64,000 nt of DNA, taken from positions 2,113,470-2,177,469 of the forward strand of contig MU278348.1 in the NCBI GenBank assembly GCA_022385755.1, in the 5' to 3' direction. The notes under the pieces were generated by a model that was not told the DNA's origin, made no database searches, and saw only the letters and a program-made list of their open reading frames with translations. This document shows, piece by piece, positions 11,911-23,741 of the stretch (position 1 is the stretch's first letter; every line of letters begins with the position of its first letter). This stretch comes from Trametopsis cervina (lineage: Eukaryota; Basidiomycota; Agaricomycetes; Polyporales; Irpicaceae). A program made the translations under genes and the position numbers.

Positions 11911-14589
11911 ATGCCTCAATATACGCGAGCACGGGCAGGAGGTTCATCGCCGACAGTCCGAGTGTATGAGAGACTATATTGGGATGCCTATTCCTTGCTA
12001 AGGGAGCGTGCCGGCCGTGAGGGGCTGGCGTGGATCATGGAACGATGTCCGGCATCGGCGGGTGAGGTACGCGACCGGGGAGGGGAGACCGCGGCAGCGA
12101 CAATGCGAACACGACGATCAAAAACGTGGGCGGTGCAGGCGCGAGAGTACGGCGCAGCTGCCGAGCGTGCGTGGAGGGCATCTCACCGGCGGCCAGCCGA
12201 TGCGTGTTGACGATACGCAGAGGTGATCCCCCAAAGGGCTACGGAAGGAGTACCGAGATGCGTGGGTTCGTGCGGTTTGGCTCCGGGATGCGATGTCTGG
12301 GTGGTATCTTGGTGGCTTCTGGACGCGTAGAGCAGGTCTGGAGCTTCTGAATCGCTAGTGCGTGACGCTAAATACGCGTGTATCAGGAGAGGACACGCGA
12401 CGGCTTCCAATAAAGTTGGAGACAAGACGCGTATGTGGCACCTGCCAAAGTGCGGTCACGCTGACGGCATGCCTACCATTCCTGAAACTCAGTCTGTGTG
12501 CTTCTAGAGGTATGTCAATATCGTAAGACCTAACGGTATGGCATAACTGCCACTGATAAACTCAAACTTACACAACACGCCTGTGGCGTCGACTTCGCAC
12601 GAAGACCCCGGACCACTCCCGCGCGCTAGATTTTGGGGATATTAACTGTGGGGCTTCTTCCGGACAGGGATGGTGGATCGTCTGTGGCAGTGTTGGTATA
12701 CTGTAAGAAGAGACAATCATTTGATGAGACAACTCAGCATTTCTCCTCAGTCTCAAGGCGGCGTCCAGACAGTAACGTACACGGCCGTGCGAGACCGAGC
12801 TTCTTGGCACCACTGGCTCCTCTGCTAAGTGTATCGCGCAGCAGAAGTCTAACGTTATCCGTAGACCTGTGATAATTGGGATGATAGTGGGCGGGTCTAC
12901 GGAGACAGAGGGCTTGTACTTACGTACGATGAAGAAGGGAACTTGAAGGAGCCCTTGATGCAGTTGGCCTTGGCGAGGGTGTTTGTACGTCCACAGCCCA
13001 ACTGTGGCCCCAAGCTCACAGCTCTTCGTCTTTACCCTGTCCAAGTGTTCGTAAAACGTGGCACAGACACGCCTTGTCTTGCCCGGTAGCCACAGCACAG
13101 CGTACAGCGTTCCCTGACCGCCAGTTGGCCGTCCTGTCCGAATCGGCGGTTGAGCTGGCAACCCTAAAAGAGCCGCCCATTATGGCTAGCGCAGCTCTGA
13201 CTCTCTGTCCCAATCTCGAGAGATGAAGTGGTGTGCGAGTGAACGGGGCCCCGATTTGAGATCCACGATCTTGTGATTTCTGCGAGATGTGGGCATGAAC
13301 GGATGCTATGTACTGCAGTTGGTGCGTCACAAAGACACTGCACGGCTTAGAGTAAGAGAGAAACCCCTTTGTCCGACCGCACTCGCATCTATGTTGTACG
13401 ACTGGCTGTGTTACTGACCAGCGTTGATGTACCCCTTCGCATACTGTACCAGAGTCGCATTCGAAACCCAACCTGTCGCCGCAGCGGACTTTCGCGCGAC
13501 CTTCGGAGCCGTCCGTCAAAGCTTGTTGCAGATATCATGATCACCGTTCACGGATACGCCCGCGCTGTGTCCGATCGAGGTCGAGTGATTATTTGTGAAG
13601 TGGTTAGTGCTGCTTGGCCTGTTTCGCGCCGCTTGTGCAACTCCGTCGGACACTTTGCGGCGAACGTGAGTGCGTATGACTTGGCTCATGCTTTGTCCCC
13701 CGGTGTACCACCGCGAACTTGACAATAAATAACAGCGAATCGTCAATTGTCGCGTAAATTTGTACACGGCGAGTATGATCGAGCTTCGTTGAAATCTTTG
13801 ACGAATAAGTCCAGCCATCACTCGCACCACGACTAGCGCTGATGCATACGACCCCGCAATAAAGCATTTATGATTGCTCGCACACGCACGCGTGCAATAG
13901 CCTGCACGACCACTTGATCCATGACCAGGCACATGCAGCACCTGCAGCAGCACGCGTCGAGACGCGTCACTTGCGAACGAGAGCAGGCTCGCTGCAGTCG
14001 TCGCCGGCTGGAGCACCATGCATCGAGCACCTCTGGAACTGAGACTTGCGTTCTGGATGATATGAGCAGGCACGTGCGCAGATGGGAATACTCACTAGCC
14101 TCGCGATCGCGCGCGAAACGACGCGTTCCTTATTTTTCATGAGAGTGTTTGAGTGTGACGGCGAGACATAGGCTCGTCTCCCGCGACGACGAGCCCGCGA
14201 GGACCAGAAGATATGGAGCGCGTCCATGTGCCAAGTTGTGAGAGGAAAAATAGTCCAGTGATTGGAGTCCAACAGATTAGAGTACAGTACAGGGAGATGC
14301 GCTATGGTACATTGCGGATGAGCGTGGGGATGTAGTAAATATTATATGGTGTGCGATGAGGGAGCGGCGTGCGATGAGACCCAGAGGGATAGAGGGATAG
14401 ATATTATAACCGAGCATGTGCGGATCTAGAGAGTCTATGAGGTGTAGCGTGTGTAGCAGCAATGGGTAACAATGCCAATGCGCGTGTATACAAACTGCAA
14501 GGGAGTCTCGTCAGTACATTGAACATAAATTATAAGAGGGAGGACTCACTTAAAAGTTTAAGAACCAGAGGGGGCGAGAGGGCGAGGCA

Positions 14590-15684
14590 TCATAGCTTCC
14601 GCAGAAGGTTGAGCACCTCGAAGTAGTCGTTCTCGACCCATCGCTTGCCCTTCTTCTCGCGCACCCAAAGCCGACTCGCGCGGCTCGTGCGCCGCTGCCT
14701 CGTTGGCTCTTCCGCAGGCTGCGCAGGCACAAGCTCGACGCGGATCACGTAGTCGTCTTCTGAGCGCCGCGGTGGTGCGGCACATTCCATGTCGACCTTC
14801 GCCATCTGGTTCAGTTCCTGTGAGCTGCTCTTGCGATGGTATGAGTCCCAACGCGGAGGAGGCAAACGTGTCTCTGAGCATGAAGGGACCGACGGAGGCC
14901 TATACCCCTCGTCCGACCCCGGCATTTCAACAAATCCAAGCTCGCCCAGCTTCTTCGCGACCTCCTCCTCCTGCGGGCTGAGGCACATCTCCTCGTCGTC
15001 TATCTCCAGAGCATCCTCGGTCGTCCCAGGGAACAGTGTCATTGGCCGGGCGAACACAATCGGACTAACTGGGAACTGCGGGCTCTCGAGCACAATCTCC
15101 AGCGTTGAGCGGCCGGGAGCGTCAATGCGAAGCGATAGGTTCGGGAAGGGATGCCGGTTCGCGCGCGGGGGAGGCGGAGGCGCAAGGCCGCGCTGCGCCT
15201 GCGAGGGGGTAATCGTCGAGCGGCGGTCGACTGTGCGCAGTAGCGGCAGGTGCGACTGAGTCGGGATCGGCAAAGGACGCGGAGATGTTGGAGCCTGACG
15301 CGGGACGTCGAGTACTGCCGAACATGGTGGGGTCAAGGACGAGGATGGGCCTGGTTCGCTGGAAGGAGGTCTGGGCAGGGGCCGCACGCTGCGCATACTG
15401 GACGAACGGGAGATGGGAGGAGTCACGGGGATCTTGGGAAGTGGGCGTGAGGTCTTTCGGCGAAGGGGGTTCTGTTCGTCGGACTGGCCATCCTGCGAGC
15501 GCGCCGAAGACTGGACGGAGCTGAAGGATGAACCACTGGAGGGATATGATGAGGAGTATACAACAGAAGAAGAGGACGATGATGAAGAGGCGGTCGAGCA
15601 GGATGAGGGGGACCTTGCGTATTCCTGTGGGGGCGGCGGAATGATGAGAGGGAGGTGAGCGGGACGTGGTCGCGTGCTGAGCAT
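14590..15684 (-). CDS. Ser/Pro-rich protein of unknown function, intronless
   Basis: A single open frame of 364 residues with no stop or intron signal. Residues 1-190 are low complexity: poly-Ser, then proline-rich SH3-ligand-like motifs (RPLPKIPVTPP, RPLPRPPSSEP, RPLPIPTQ). The middle carries an acidic segment (DALEIDDEEMCLSPQEEE), and the end is a compact conserved-looking module (RLWVREKKGKRWVENDYFEV then LNLLRKL). The repeated RPLPxxP motifs suggest binding to SH3 proteins, but this is inference. No family recognised. Upstream on the same strand is ordinary promoter sequence. Confidence 0.75.
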   Translation of the reverse strand: MLSTRPRPAHLPLIIPPPPQEYARSPSSCSTASSSSSSSSVVYSSSYPSSGSSFSSVQSSARSQDGQSDEQNPLRRKTSRPLPKIPVTPPISRSSSMRSVRPLPRPPSSEPGPSSSLTPPCSAVLDVPRQAPTSPRPLPIPTQSHLPLLRTVDRRSTITPSQAQRGLAPPPPPRANRHPFPNLSLRIDAPGRSTLEIVLESPQFPVSPIVFARPMTLFPGTTEDALEIDDEEMCLSPQEEEVAKKLGELGFVEMPGSDEGYRPPSVPSCSETRLPPPRWDSYHRKSSSQELNQMAKVDMECAAPPRRSEDDYVIRVELVPAQPAEEPTRQRRTSRASRLWVREKKGKRWVENDYFEVLNLLRKL

Positions 15685-16440
15685 GGTGGTTCAACGGCGC
15701 GGAGAGGATGAAGTGTACGGTTCGAGTTCACGGAAGGACAAGGGATGATATATAGCGCAGTTCGCAGCCGCAGACTAGGGCCCTGGCCGATTATTGTTGC
15801 ACAATCAGCGAGCCACCGTTGCCCCGCTTGGGACGACCCTGCGCCTCGTGTTTCGGCTGGACGGTGGGCAGGGCGTCGCTCGACAATCGAGAGGCAAACA
15901 AAACCACCCCGATACGGCAGCAAGATCGCACAGCCACGCCGCAAAACCGTTTTCCCTCGGTGTAAACTCTGTTGTCAGGCGTATTCAGGGCAGCCCGCCA
16001 TTTTCGCAAACCGGCGCACTCACAGACAACACACCTTCATGTGCACGATAAATATTGTTGGCCTGCTCCAGGTCGTCACATATCAGTGATTCAAGTGTGC
16101 CAGGCTCGCTGCCTGGCCGTGGAAATTGAGGGACTGCCAAGGCCCAGGGTTCGGAGTGGACGTGGCACGGAGCAAGAGACCAAGACCAGAGTGTTCTCGC
16201 TCGCGTGCAATTTACGGCATCAAATTGCTCAGAGCGACTGACACACGGCTGACGCGAGTGATTTGACTGCGTCTCCTTTAGGAAGTTGTTCGTGTTCTCT
16301 GCGTTCGTTCACAGTGCTGGTACGGCACACGGCCACCTATCGCACGAGGCGGCAGCCTTGCGTACCGCCAATCACTCGTTGGCGCGTTGTTGGCGATTTG
16401 CAGGGTGACTCAAGTACGTCCTCGTTGAGTCTCGTCACAG
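15685..16440. other. Divergent promoter region
   Basis: Separates the Ser/Pro-rich gene and NAA40. No coding signal; a TATATAGC word lies near 15,748, reading toward neither start clearly. Confidence 0.5.
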
Positions 16441-17493
16441 ATGGGCAGGAGAAAAACACGTGCAGTGAAAGGGGTGAGCCTCGTCACTCGAGCAAATCAG
16501 GTAGGCTCCCCACAACGAGCTAGATGACTCTCAGTGTACTCATCAAATATTCCCTACTGCAAGGCTACAACGGTGCAACTGGCGAAAAGCCTGCAGACCT
16601 CTGTATGTCTGAACGGCCGCACGTATGTTGAGATCTAAGCTTGATATCACTGTCATTCTCGGCTTAACATTGTTTTTGTTTTGCGCACTAGCTTTCAGAT
16701 ATGCGTGAAACAAACAGCGCAACTGACCTCCGAGGAGTACGCGGCCATCTGGCACATGACAGAGACCAACATGCGGGTATTGTAAGTACCAGACTCCTAT
16801 TCTATAGGCCCTATATGGACATCTAGATAGTCTCGAGAAGTCGTCCCTCGGCTGGGATGAAGTCACGAAGAAACAGGAACTCTTCCACCCCACGGAATCA
16901 AGATTTATTCTCGTAAAATACCAGCCTCCGGATGCCGAGGCAGGTGGCCAGCAGCAGCCCGCAGCCGGACCTGCCTTCGCAGCGTTCACGGTATTCAGGT
17001 TTGAAGAAGAATTCAACGAGAGGCTATTGTACTGGTATGTGTTTTTGAATTGTATCAATGCCCGTAATTGACAGTGTCCTCTCTCCAAGCTACGAGTTAC
17101 AGATCGCAGAACCCTGGCGCAGATACGGGGTAGGGCGATCTCTAATGACCATGTTGATAGACATTGGCCGCCACTGGCGGATGCAAAAATTAATGCTCAC
17201 GGTTCTCAAAGGTGGGCTGGTATTCCATGCTTGGCCCGCAACATGCATGTCTGAGATGACCAATACCCGCTTTATTCAGCTAACGAAGGAGCACGCAAGT
17301 TTTACAGCGCCATAGGGTACGTGGCAAACCCTTCATTCCGACCTATGCTTCTCCTGCAAGATCTAAGCTGTCTGACAACAGTCCGTTTTTTAGACTTGAG
17401 AAAGACGAGTCCACGCCAGATTATGTCCCCGAAGGCGAAACAGCCGAGGACATAGAAGAGTGTGACTACGATATTATGAGCCTAATGCTTTGA
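16441..17493 (+). CDS. NAA40: N-alpha-acetyltransferase 40 (NatD), histone H4/H2A N-terminal acetyltransferase
   Basis: Seven exons, 16441-16500, 16564-16622, 16692-16781, 16831-17034, 17090-17211, 17280-17316 and 17394-17493, give 223 residues. It starts MGRRKTRAVKG like other NAA40 proteins and then shows the NAA40 pattern: TETNMRVLF, LGWDEVTKK, FRFEEEFNERLLYCYELQI, the acetyl-CoA loop RRYGVGRSLM (R/Q-x-x-G-x-G type), KLMLTVLKANEGARKFYSAIG, and the tail CDYDIMSLML. The last acceptor at 17,393 gives AIGLEKDESTP, the same length as the human segment. The enzyme acetylates the N-terminal Ser of H4 and H2A. The small exon 2 with its AAG acceptor is the weakest part. Confidence 0.88.
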
Positions 17494-18026
17494 CCTCCCC
17501 CGCACTCTACTCTACTCGCCGTTTGTGTTTCACACCCTTGTGTGTCTCTCATTGCAAGATTGCAATAATGGGGTTCGCTCGGTTGGTCATGATGTACATC
17601 AACTGGAGCTTTGGCCAATTTGCATAATCAGCATGACTTGCCTGTGGCCTGTTATCTTTTTCAGCTGTGATGATTTGAAATGTTGCAATAAGGAGAATCC
17701 CCGCAGACGTGGAAATTGCGCGTTCGGTGTCACAAGAGCAGGCTGGTGGCTTGACCACGAAACCAAAAAAAACACAGTCGGTAGAATAATATTCACTCCA
17801 CTAGATGAGGCCAATATCACAGAACACGATCAATCGCTAGTGCTGCTAGCACGATACGTGAGAACATTAAGATATTAGGACGTTACAGATGCCAGAAGGG
17901 GTGTTCGCACCCGCGCACTCATGCGCATCATTGAAAACCCTAACCCCAGTCCCGCTCTCCGGCAGGAGACGACAGACGGATGGACGCGAGCAGGCGCCGT
18001 TGAGCACACCTACACATACGACCGCC

Positions 18027-18485
18027 ATGTCCCCGGCCTCACTAGCACGAGCGGTGCCCATCCGCGGCGCCGCTCGCACCGTCGCACCTGCGACACGACG
18101 CTACGCCTCGCACGGACATGGTCCACAGTTCAACGAGCCCTCTGGCTGGCTCTTTGCTGAGAAGGTACGTTGCGTTTCCGACCCCGTCCGTGTGCGTTCG
18201 CTCACTGCTGTGTATATCGGTCATTGCTAGCCTTCACCGACGGGTGAGAAACGTAAGAAGCCGGATTGGGAACGACCATGGTTCTGGGGGATGTACGGCG
18301 GTATGGGTCTTGCTGCCGTGCTGCTGTACTACAAGCCAGATACAACGTACGTCCAGTACACAGGTTCCATCGAGTTTTTGTGCTCATACTTTTGGGCTGT
18401 GTTACTCCTTAGCATCCAAACGTGGGCTCTGCAAGAGGCCAAAACTCGGATGGAGGCCCGCGGCGAGAAGACGGACTACCCTTGA
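18027..18485 (+). CDS. NADH dehydrogenase (complex I) ESSS subunit, NDUFB11-like
   Basis: Three exons, 18027-18164, 18231-18346 and 18413-18485, give 108 residues. Residues 1-26 form an Arg/Ala-rich mitochondrial presequence ending at TRRYAS. Next comes HGHGPQFNEPSGWLFAEK, a Lys-rich stretch, DWERPWFWGMYGGM, one transmembrane helix at about residues 63-80, and the helical IQTWALQEAKTRMEARGE. This is the ESSS/NDUFB11 pattern: a single-pass accessory subunit of the complex I membrane arm in the inner mitochondrial membrane. The 3' end faces the GcvH gene, 307 bases away. Confidence 0.88.
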
Positions 18486-18792
18486 TGAATGTGATGGACT
18501 CGGTACACATACCCTCGTACATCTCGCTCCTTCACATCTCCACCAATTATACCGCTGTAATTGCCGCAGAAACACCTCGCTATGAGTAGCGCAGTGAACC
18601 AAAAGAGTATTATTCTAATTATCTAAGGGCCATACTCGGTACGTGTAGACGGTCAGCATGACTATTATCGACTATGCCCGATGCACATTCTACAACACTG
18701 GAAACCCGGCGGCAGTTGAAGCCCCCTCAGCCACGCATCCGAACGGTTGCGGCTGCTGTCACATCAAAGCTATGCTTGCGGACCCGGCTCGT

Positions 18793-19633
18793 TCATGAGT
18801 TCTCGCAGTGCTCCTTGTAAGCAGCTCCGTCCATAAGGCTATCAAGCTGGTGGCGCAGACAGCGGCGTTAGCGCATCTATCATCCGTTTCAACGACATTA
18901 TTGAGGAAAGGTCAGCTTACCTCTGTCGCATCCGAAACCTTGATCTTCACCAACCAGCCTGCTCAACATGAATCAGGACGGGACGAGCCGGAGAGGGTAG
19001 AAATCTAGGGATAGCTGAAACAAGACCTTACCTTCATTTTCGGGCGACTTGTTCAACAAACCGGGCTGGCCTGCGAGTGCCTCGTTCACAGCTTCCACAG
19101 TTCCTGATATGGGGGCATACTAGAGCATAAACGCATCAATTAGTGGTCTTTATCGCTATGTGAACGAAGAGGGGTTGATGTTCGCTACGCACGATGTCTG
19201 AAGCTGCCTTGACGCTTTCTACTGCTCCTATCTGGTCTGTTGTCGGATAATGAACGCGATCAATTTTTTTGCGGTCGCTGAACAGGATACATAACTACGT
19301 ACCACCTTGTTTAACCTCTGTCCCGACCGAGGGCAGCTCGACGAAAACAACGTCGCCCAGACTTGACTGGGCATAGTCCGTGATGGTGATAGTGCCCACC
19401 GACGTGCTGTCGTCGAATACAACAGCTTCATGATCCTGCGTGTACTTTTTGGCTGTGTAGAACCGAGTAAGAACGAGTATACGCCAAGGATGGCCCTGCA
19501 GTGCGGTGTTTGACTTACTAACGAGGGTGCGGACGAAGGTCGGTCTTGACAGCACAGAAGGCGCGACCGACCTGCGCACGGCACGCGTAGCGAGGCCTGA
19601 CCGGGTTGCTTGACGAAGGGCAGAGCTGAACAT
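18793..19633 (-). CDS. Glycine cleavage system H protein, mitochondrial
   Basis: Six exons, 19633-19519, 19452-19303, 19236-19193, 19119-19032, 18958-18921 and 18846-18793, give 162 residues. The first 35 or so residues are an Arg-rich mitochondrial presequence. The H-protein fold follows: [34 protein letters not shown], then [15 protein letters not shown], where Lys98 is the lipoylation site, [26 protein letters not shown], and the end [14 protein letters not shown]. It shuttles the aminomethyl group between the P, T and L proteins of the glycine decarboxylase complex. Human GCSH is 173 residues, so the length fits. All splice junctions keep frame. Confidence 0.93.
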
Positions 19634-20120
19634 GGCGATGATTGTAGGGAGGAGGGAAGAGGGCGAGAGATAGGAGCGGACGACGTCTGGACGCTATCCG
19701 TCGCTCTATAAAATATCCCCGACGGCTGTCCGTTCGCCTCTTATGGTATGACAAAAATTATTAATTCCTATGTCTGCACAGGGCCTCGTCGAAGATGCGT
19801 CTCGCTCTTCTACATCGCTTCTCGCGTTTGCTTACCGAAGCAGCGTGTTTAAGCCGAGACGCGGGCGAATGGAAATGTCAAAAACACCAAGAAGCATATT
19901 TGTTGCACATGGGCTACACTGGACAGGAAAGTATGATCTTGTGGTGTCGAGGAGACTAGAGCAACTGAGCAAGACAACGCGACAGCGATATTGTGTAGGA
20001 ATCTATGTGCACTACTTTTCCTGCGAGTGGGGAGATATGCGGAGCTGGGAAGGATTGTACAGAGAGCATTATACGTGGATAAGTATGTAGATAGATGACG
20101 CGTCAACGGCGATAGGTCAA
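19634..20120. other. Intergenic, nothing recognised
   Basis: About 490 bases between the GcvH start and the TUF1 stop on the same strand. A TATAAAATA word at about 19,707-19,715 lies some 75 bases upstream of the GcvH start and could be its core promoter. Confidence 0.5.
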
Positions 20121-22155
20121 TTAGACGGTTTCGAGAACTTTGGTAACGATACCCGTTCCAACTGGACACCCGAATCAGTGGATGTCAAGAGGTATTAAAA
20201 TAATGACTTACTCGTCTTGCCTCCTTCCCGAAGCGTGAAGCTATTGGTCATGTAAGACAAGCGTAAAATGATAGGTGGCGAACCACTCACCGAGTTCCGA
20301 CATCAGCGGCAACGTCGTGGACGAGCGAAAGGACAAGTTCAACGTTGTCACCCGGCATGATCTGTAGGCAATCAACATTTAAAGAGTGCACGTGCATTTT
20401 TGTGTGCTTTCGCTTACCATCTTCTCGCTGGCATCCGGTGTGCCTTCAGGGAATGTGATAGCAACGGTAATATCCGCAGTACGGAGGAAGAGTTGCGGAC
20501 GGTAGTTCTCCATGAATGGGGTGTACCGGCCTCCTTCATCCTTGGTCAAGACCTATGGGGCGGAGGACTATTAGCGCCGTGTGTTGCTGATAAGGTTTAT
20601 GGGTACTCACGTAGACTTGTGCTTGGAACTTCTTCGCTGATTTCATCGAGCCTGGAGCCATGATGACTTGACCACGACGAATCTGCTCACGCTTGACACC
20701 ACGGAGCAAGGCGCCCATGTTGTCACCAGCTTCTCCCTAGTCTCAGTGGTTAGAGGTCGGTTATGATAGGATGACGCTTTAGTACGCACTCGGTCCAACT
20801 CCTTGTGGAACATCTCTGCTTAACGGTGAGCATATTGACTTCATTGTGACAGCGAAACAATCACTGACCGATACCAGTAAGAGTCGTTTTCAACCTCGCG
20901 CCCAGACCAACGATCTCGACTTCATCACCCTTGTTGCAAATACCGCGCTCAACACGTCCAGTGGCGACGGTTCCTCGCCCAGAGATGGAGAAAACATCTG
21001 GAGGGATAGAAGATGAACGCCCCTCTTGATATGAATACCTATAACTTACCTTCGATGGGCATGAGGAAAGGCTTCTCGAGATCACCTTTGTGAACGATAT
21101 AAGCCGGAATATTTTATACACTCGAAAGTCCTAGCACTTACGAGGAGGCATCTCTAACCAGCTATCACAGGCAGCAACGAGTTCCTGGATCTTGTTGGCA
21201 CCAATCTCCGGATTCTTGCCTTCCAGTGCGGCGAGGGCGGAACCCATGATGATAGGGGTATGCTCTCCGTCGAAATTGTACGACGCCAGCAAGTCACGCA
21301 TCTCCATGTCCACTAGCTCCAACATCTCCGGGTCTGCGATCATGTCCACCTTGTTAACAAAGACTACAAGCTTCTTGATGCCAACCTGGCGAGCGAGAAG
21401 CAGATGCTCTCTTGTTTGCGGCATTTGACCATCGGTAGCGGAAACGACGATGATAGCGCCGTCCATTTGAGCAGCACCAGTTATCATGTTTTTGATGTCT
21501 GCATAAGCCGTTAGGTACGGTCCGGTAGACGGAATAAGAAGTCTCACAGTCAGCATGTCCCGGGCAGTCGATGTGGCCATAATGTCTTGTAGACGTCTCA
21601 TATTCGACATGGGCAGAGTTAATAGTGATACCACGAGCACGCTCTTCCGGAGCCCTGTCGATGTCGCTGTAATCGGTGAATTTGGCGCCTCCAGCTTCTG
21701 CGAGGACCTTCGTGATGGCGGCGGTCAACGTCGTCTTACCGTGATCAACATGGCCTAACCATTGAACGTTAGTATTATCGACAATTGAGGATAGCACAGC
21801 ACGTACCGATAGTACCAATGTTCATATGCGGCTTGGCACGGGAGAACTTGTTCGAGGCAGCATCAGCGTAGCCCCTGCGAGCGACTGACGTGTCATTGAG
21901 CAACGCAGTAATGAGGATAGTAAATAGAATATACACTTACTGTTATTGCCATACTTTTGAAGGAGGGCCCACTGAGTTGAGTAGGCTGGGTTCCGAACTG
22001 CAGTCCGAGCACACACAGAGAGCGACTGTGTTGCTGGTTTATGGCGGTTCGTTCAGGCAAACATAATGCATGAATGGTAGCAATTACTCACCTCTTGTGC
22101 TATAGAGACGACGGGATGCTGCCCGTGTGGAAGCTGCCAGCTGGTTCCTCAACAT
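20121..22155 (-). CDS. TUF1: Elongation factor Tu, mitochondrial
   Basis: Thirteen exons, 22155-22092, 21997-21941, 21884-21807, 21754-21548, 21498-21142, 21085-21050, 20997-20869, 20815-20790, 20736-20611, 20552-20418, 20361-20291, 20240-20212 and 20161-20121, give 451 residues. A presequence of about 50 residues precedes [20 protein letters not shown]. GTPase motifs: GHVDHGKT at 67-74 (P loop), [13 protein letters not shown] (switch 1), DCPGHADY (G3), VNKVDM (G4), and GSALAALEG (G5). Domain 2 has [17 protein letters not shown]; domain 3 has FRENYRP-type [10 protein letters not shown] and ends [13 protein letters not shown]. It delivers aminoacyl-tRNA to the mitoribosome. The donor of intron 7 is GTCAGT, slightly off consensus. 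TUF1 is divergent from PEX14 with about 209 bases between starts. Confidence 0.95.
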
Positions 22156-22364
22156 GCTGTTCTATGTCTACAGCGTCGACGCGGTCAAAGGCGTGTAGGC
22201 CTGAGATTTTTTGGTGAAATGAGCGTAACCCGGAAGCGGGGTTATAACTAGCGCGTCTAGGCATTCCGGCCGGCTGTAGATTGTGACGCCGGAGACATTC
22301 AAGCTGAAGTTGCCTCTAGTTCAGCAACTCAAGCCGGTCTTTACCTGTTTCGTGCACGACCGCC
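22156..22364. promoter_or_regulatory. Shared TUF1/PEX14 divergent promoter region
   Basis: Only 209 bases separate the two start codons, so both genes must share this upstream DNA. Both products act in organelles (mitochondrial translation, peroxisome import), but no specific operator is recognised. Confidence 0.55.
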
Positions 22365-23499
22365 ATGGCCACTCCAGATCGTCAGGAGCTACTGCGAAAT
22401 GCTATTACATTCTTGAGAGATCCGAAGGCGAGTTGAATGGAACGACACACACGTCCTCAGAAGCTGACTAGGCTGAAGTTAACAGACCCAATCCTCTCCG
22501 CTTGCACAACGCGTACAGTTCCTCGAAGCCAAGGGGCTCACTGGTGCTGAGATTGAGGAGGCCATGAGGCAGTCAACTGTAGCCGCGGTCACAGCGACCC
22601 CTTATGTATCAGCTCCCTACCAAGTTCCTTACGGACCAATGGCCTACGCCGCACAAGCTCCAGCGCCGTGGGACTGGAGGGACTACTTCGTGAGTGATAT
22701 CGTATCCGAACGGTGCAGACGCGTTAATGGTCTAGTAGATAACTGCAGTGGTCTCTGGGACGATTGCATATGGTGCTGCAGCATTGTATAGGGTATGTTG
22801 CAGTCCGCTCGTATTCTCATGGGTAACTAATATCACGTGGAAGAAATTCGTCCTCCCCCATCTTCGTCCACCCTCAGCAACTGCTTATGAAGAGGACCGA
22901 GATGCTCTCACAGCTCAGTTTGATGCTGCAGAAGCCTTACTGAAAGAGATACAAGCCGAGACCAGTGCGATGCGAACTGCCGTCGAGGAGCAGAGAGAAC
23001 GCATCGACAAAACCACAGACGAAGTAGATGCTGTGATGAAGGACATGAAGGAATCGGAGACACAAACACGTGCCGAACTAGCTTCAATACGAGAAGAAGT
23101 GAACAACGTGAGGGATATGCTACCGAGGGTTAGTGATTTTATATTCTTGCTCGGAGTGCTTTCGTTGACGCTGCCTAGATGATTGAGAGAAACAAAGAAA
23201 ACCATACACAATCTCTGGGGGAGCTAAGGCAGGAAATCAAATCACTAAAGACCCTTCTCCTAAACAGAGGAGGTTCTGTGACACCCAGTGGCCTTTCAAC
23301 TCCTATCCTTCCAGGAAAGCCCTCCATCCCCGCATGGCAACTAGCAGGAGCAAATTCTACAAGTTCAGCCCCAACTACTTCTCTTCCGAATACCCCAAGC
23401 GCATCGAATGGGCTGCCACCTTCAGCACCTCCCACTCCTCCGCCATTTGGCAAAGGTAAAGAAGTGGAAAGCCCCATCGTGCAGATCGACTCTGCGTAG
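22365..23499 (+). CDS. PEX14: Peroxin-14, peroxisomal import docking protein
   Basis: Five exons, 22365-22427, 22486-22689, 22739-22792, 22844-23128 and 23179-23499, give 308 residues. The N-terminal domain that binds PEX5 and PEX19 is clear: RQELLRNAITFLRDPK, then SSPLAQRVQFLEAKGLT and EIEEAMRQ. A hydrophobic segment (residues 90-107, ITAVVSGTIAYGAAALYR) follows, then PHLRPPSATAYEEDRDAL, a long coiled coil to about residue 225, and a Pro/Ser-rich tail. PEX14 docks receptor-cargo complexes at the peroxisomal membrane. Intron 1 (22,428-22,485, 58 bases) begins GCGAGT and ends AACAG: a GC-AG intron whose removal restores the conserved domain exactly. Confidence 0.93.
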
Positions 23500-23741
23500 T
23501 TGTTCGTTATTTAATATTCATGTATATAGTGCTGCTAGATGTTCAATTTACTCAGTCACTTGCAAAGTTGGGATTCGCGCGTAATTTGCACGTGTAATTC
23601 AACTGAGACGCCCACATGTATGCGCAGTCGCGTCTGAGAGTGTTGACGTCCGTCGAATACATACACTCGTCACGACTGCACGGAACCTATACTCCTGCAA
23701 CCTCGTCACGTCGATGCTGTATTGGAGCCCCCTAAAACATT

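Larger units (their letters stand above)
10476..14589. other. Gene-poor 4.1 kb block
   Basis: Contains a transposon-like element (10,817-11,447) and three diverged tandem units (11,499-11,910). The open frames at 11,911-12,210, 12,568-13,161, 13,016-13,519 and 13,516-14,073 overlap or lack family features. A short minus-strand stretch near 12,925-12,990 (frame reading NTLAKANCIKGSFKFP before a GTAAGT) has C/G-ending codons and may be a relic exon, but I could not extend it. Confidence 0.55.

Noticed and set aside
11911..12210. Open frame of 99 codons with plausible composition (VYERLYWDAYSLLRERAG)
   Set aside because: Starts inside the tandem repeat region, no homology recognised, no splice extension; not enough to call a gene.
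12568..14073. Three minus-strand open frames of 167-197 codons
   Set aside because: They overlap in different frames, have irregular composition and show no family motif or promoter; treated as non-coding, although a 20-codon stretch near 12,925-12,990 may be a relic exon.
18027..20100. Operon-like grouping of mitochondrial genes
   Set aside because: The genes have separate promoters and opposite strands; adjacency in a dense fungal genome is not evidence of co-transcription.
20735..20800. AGTGGTTAGAGG resembling a tRNA A box
   Set aside because: It lies in a TUF1 intron and no cloverleaf can be drawn.
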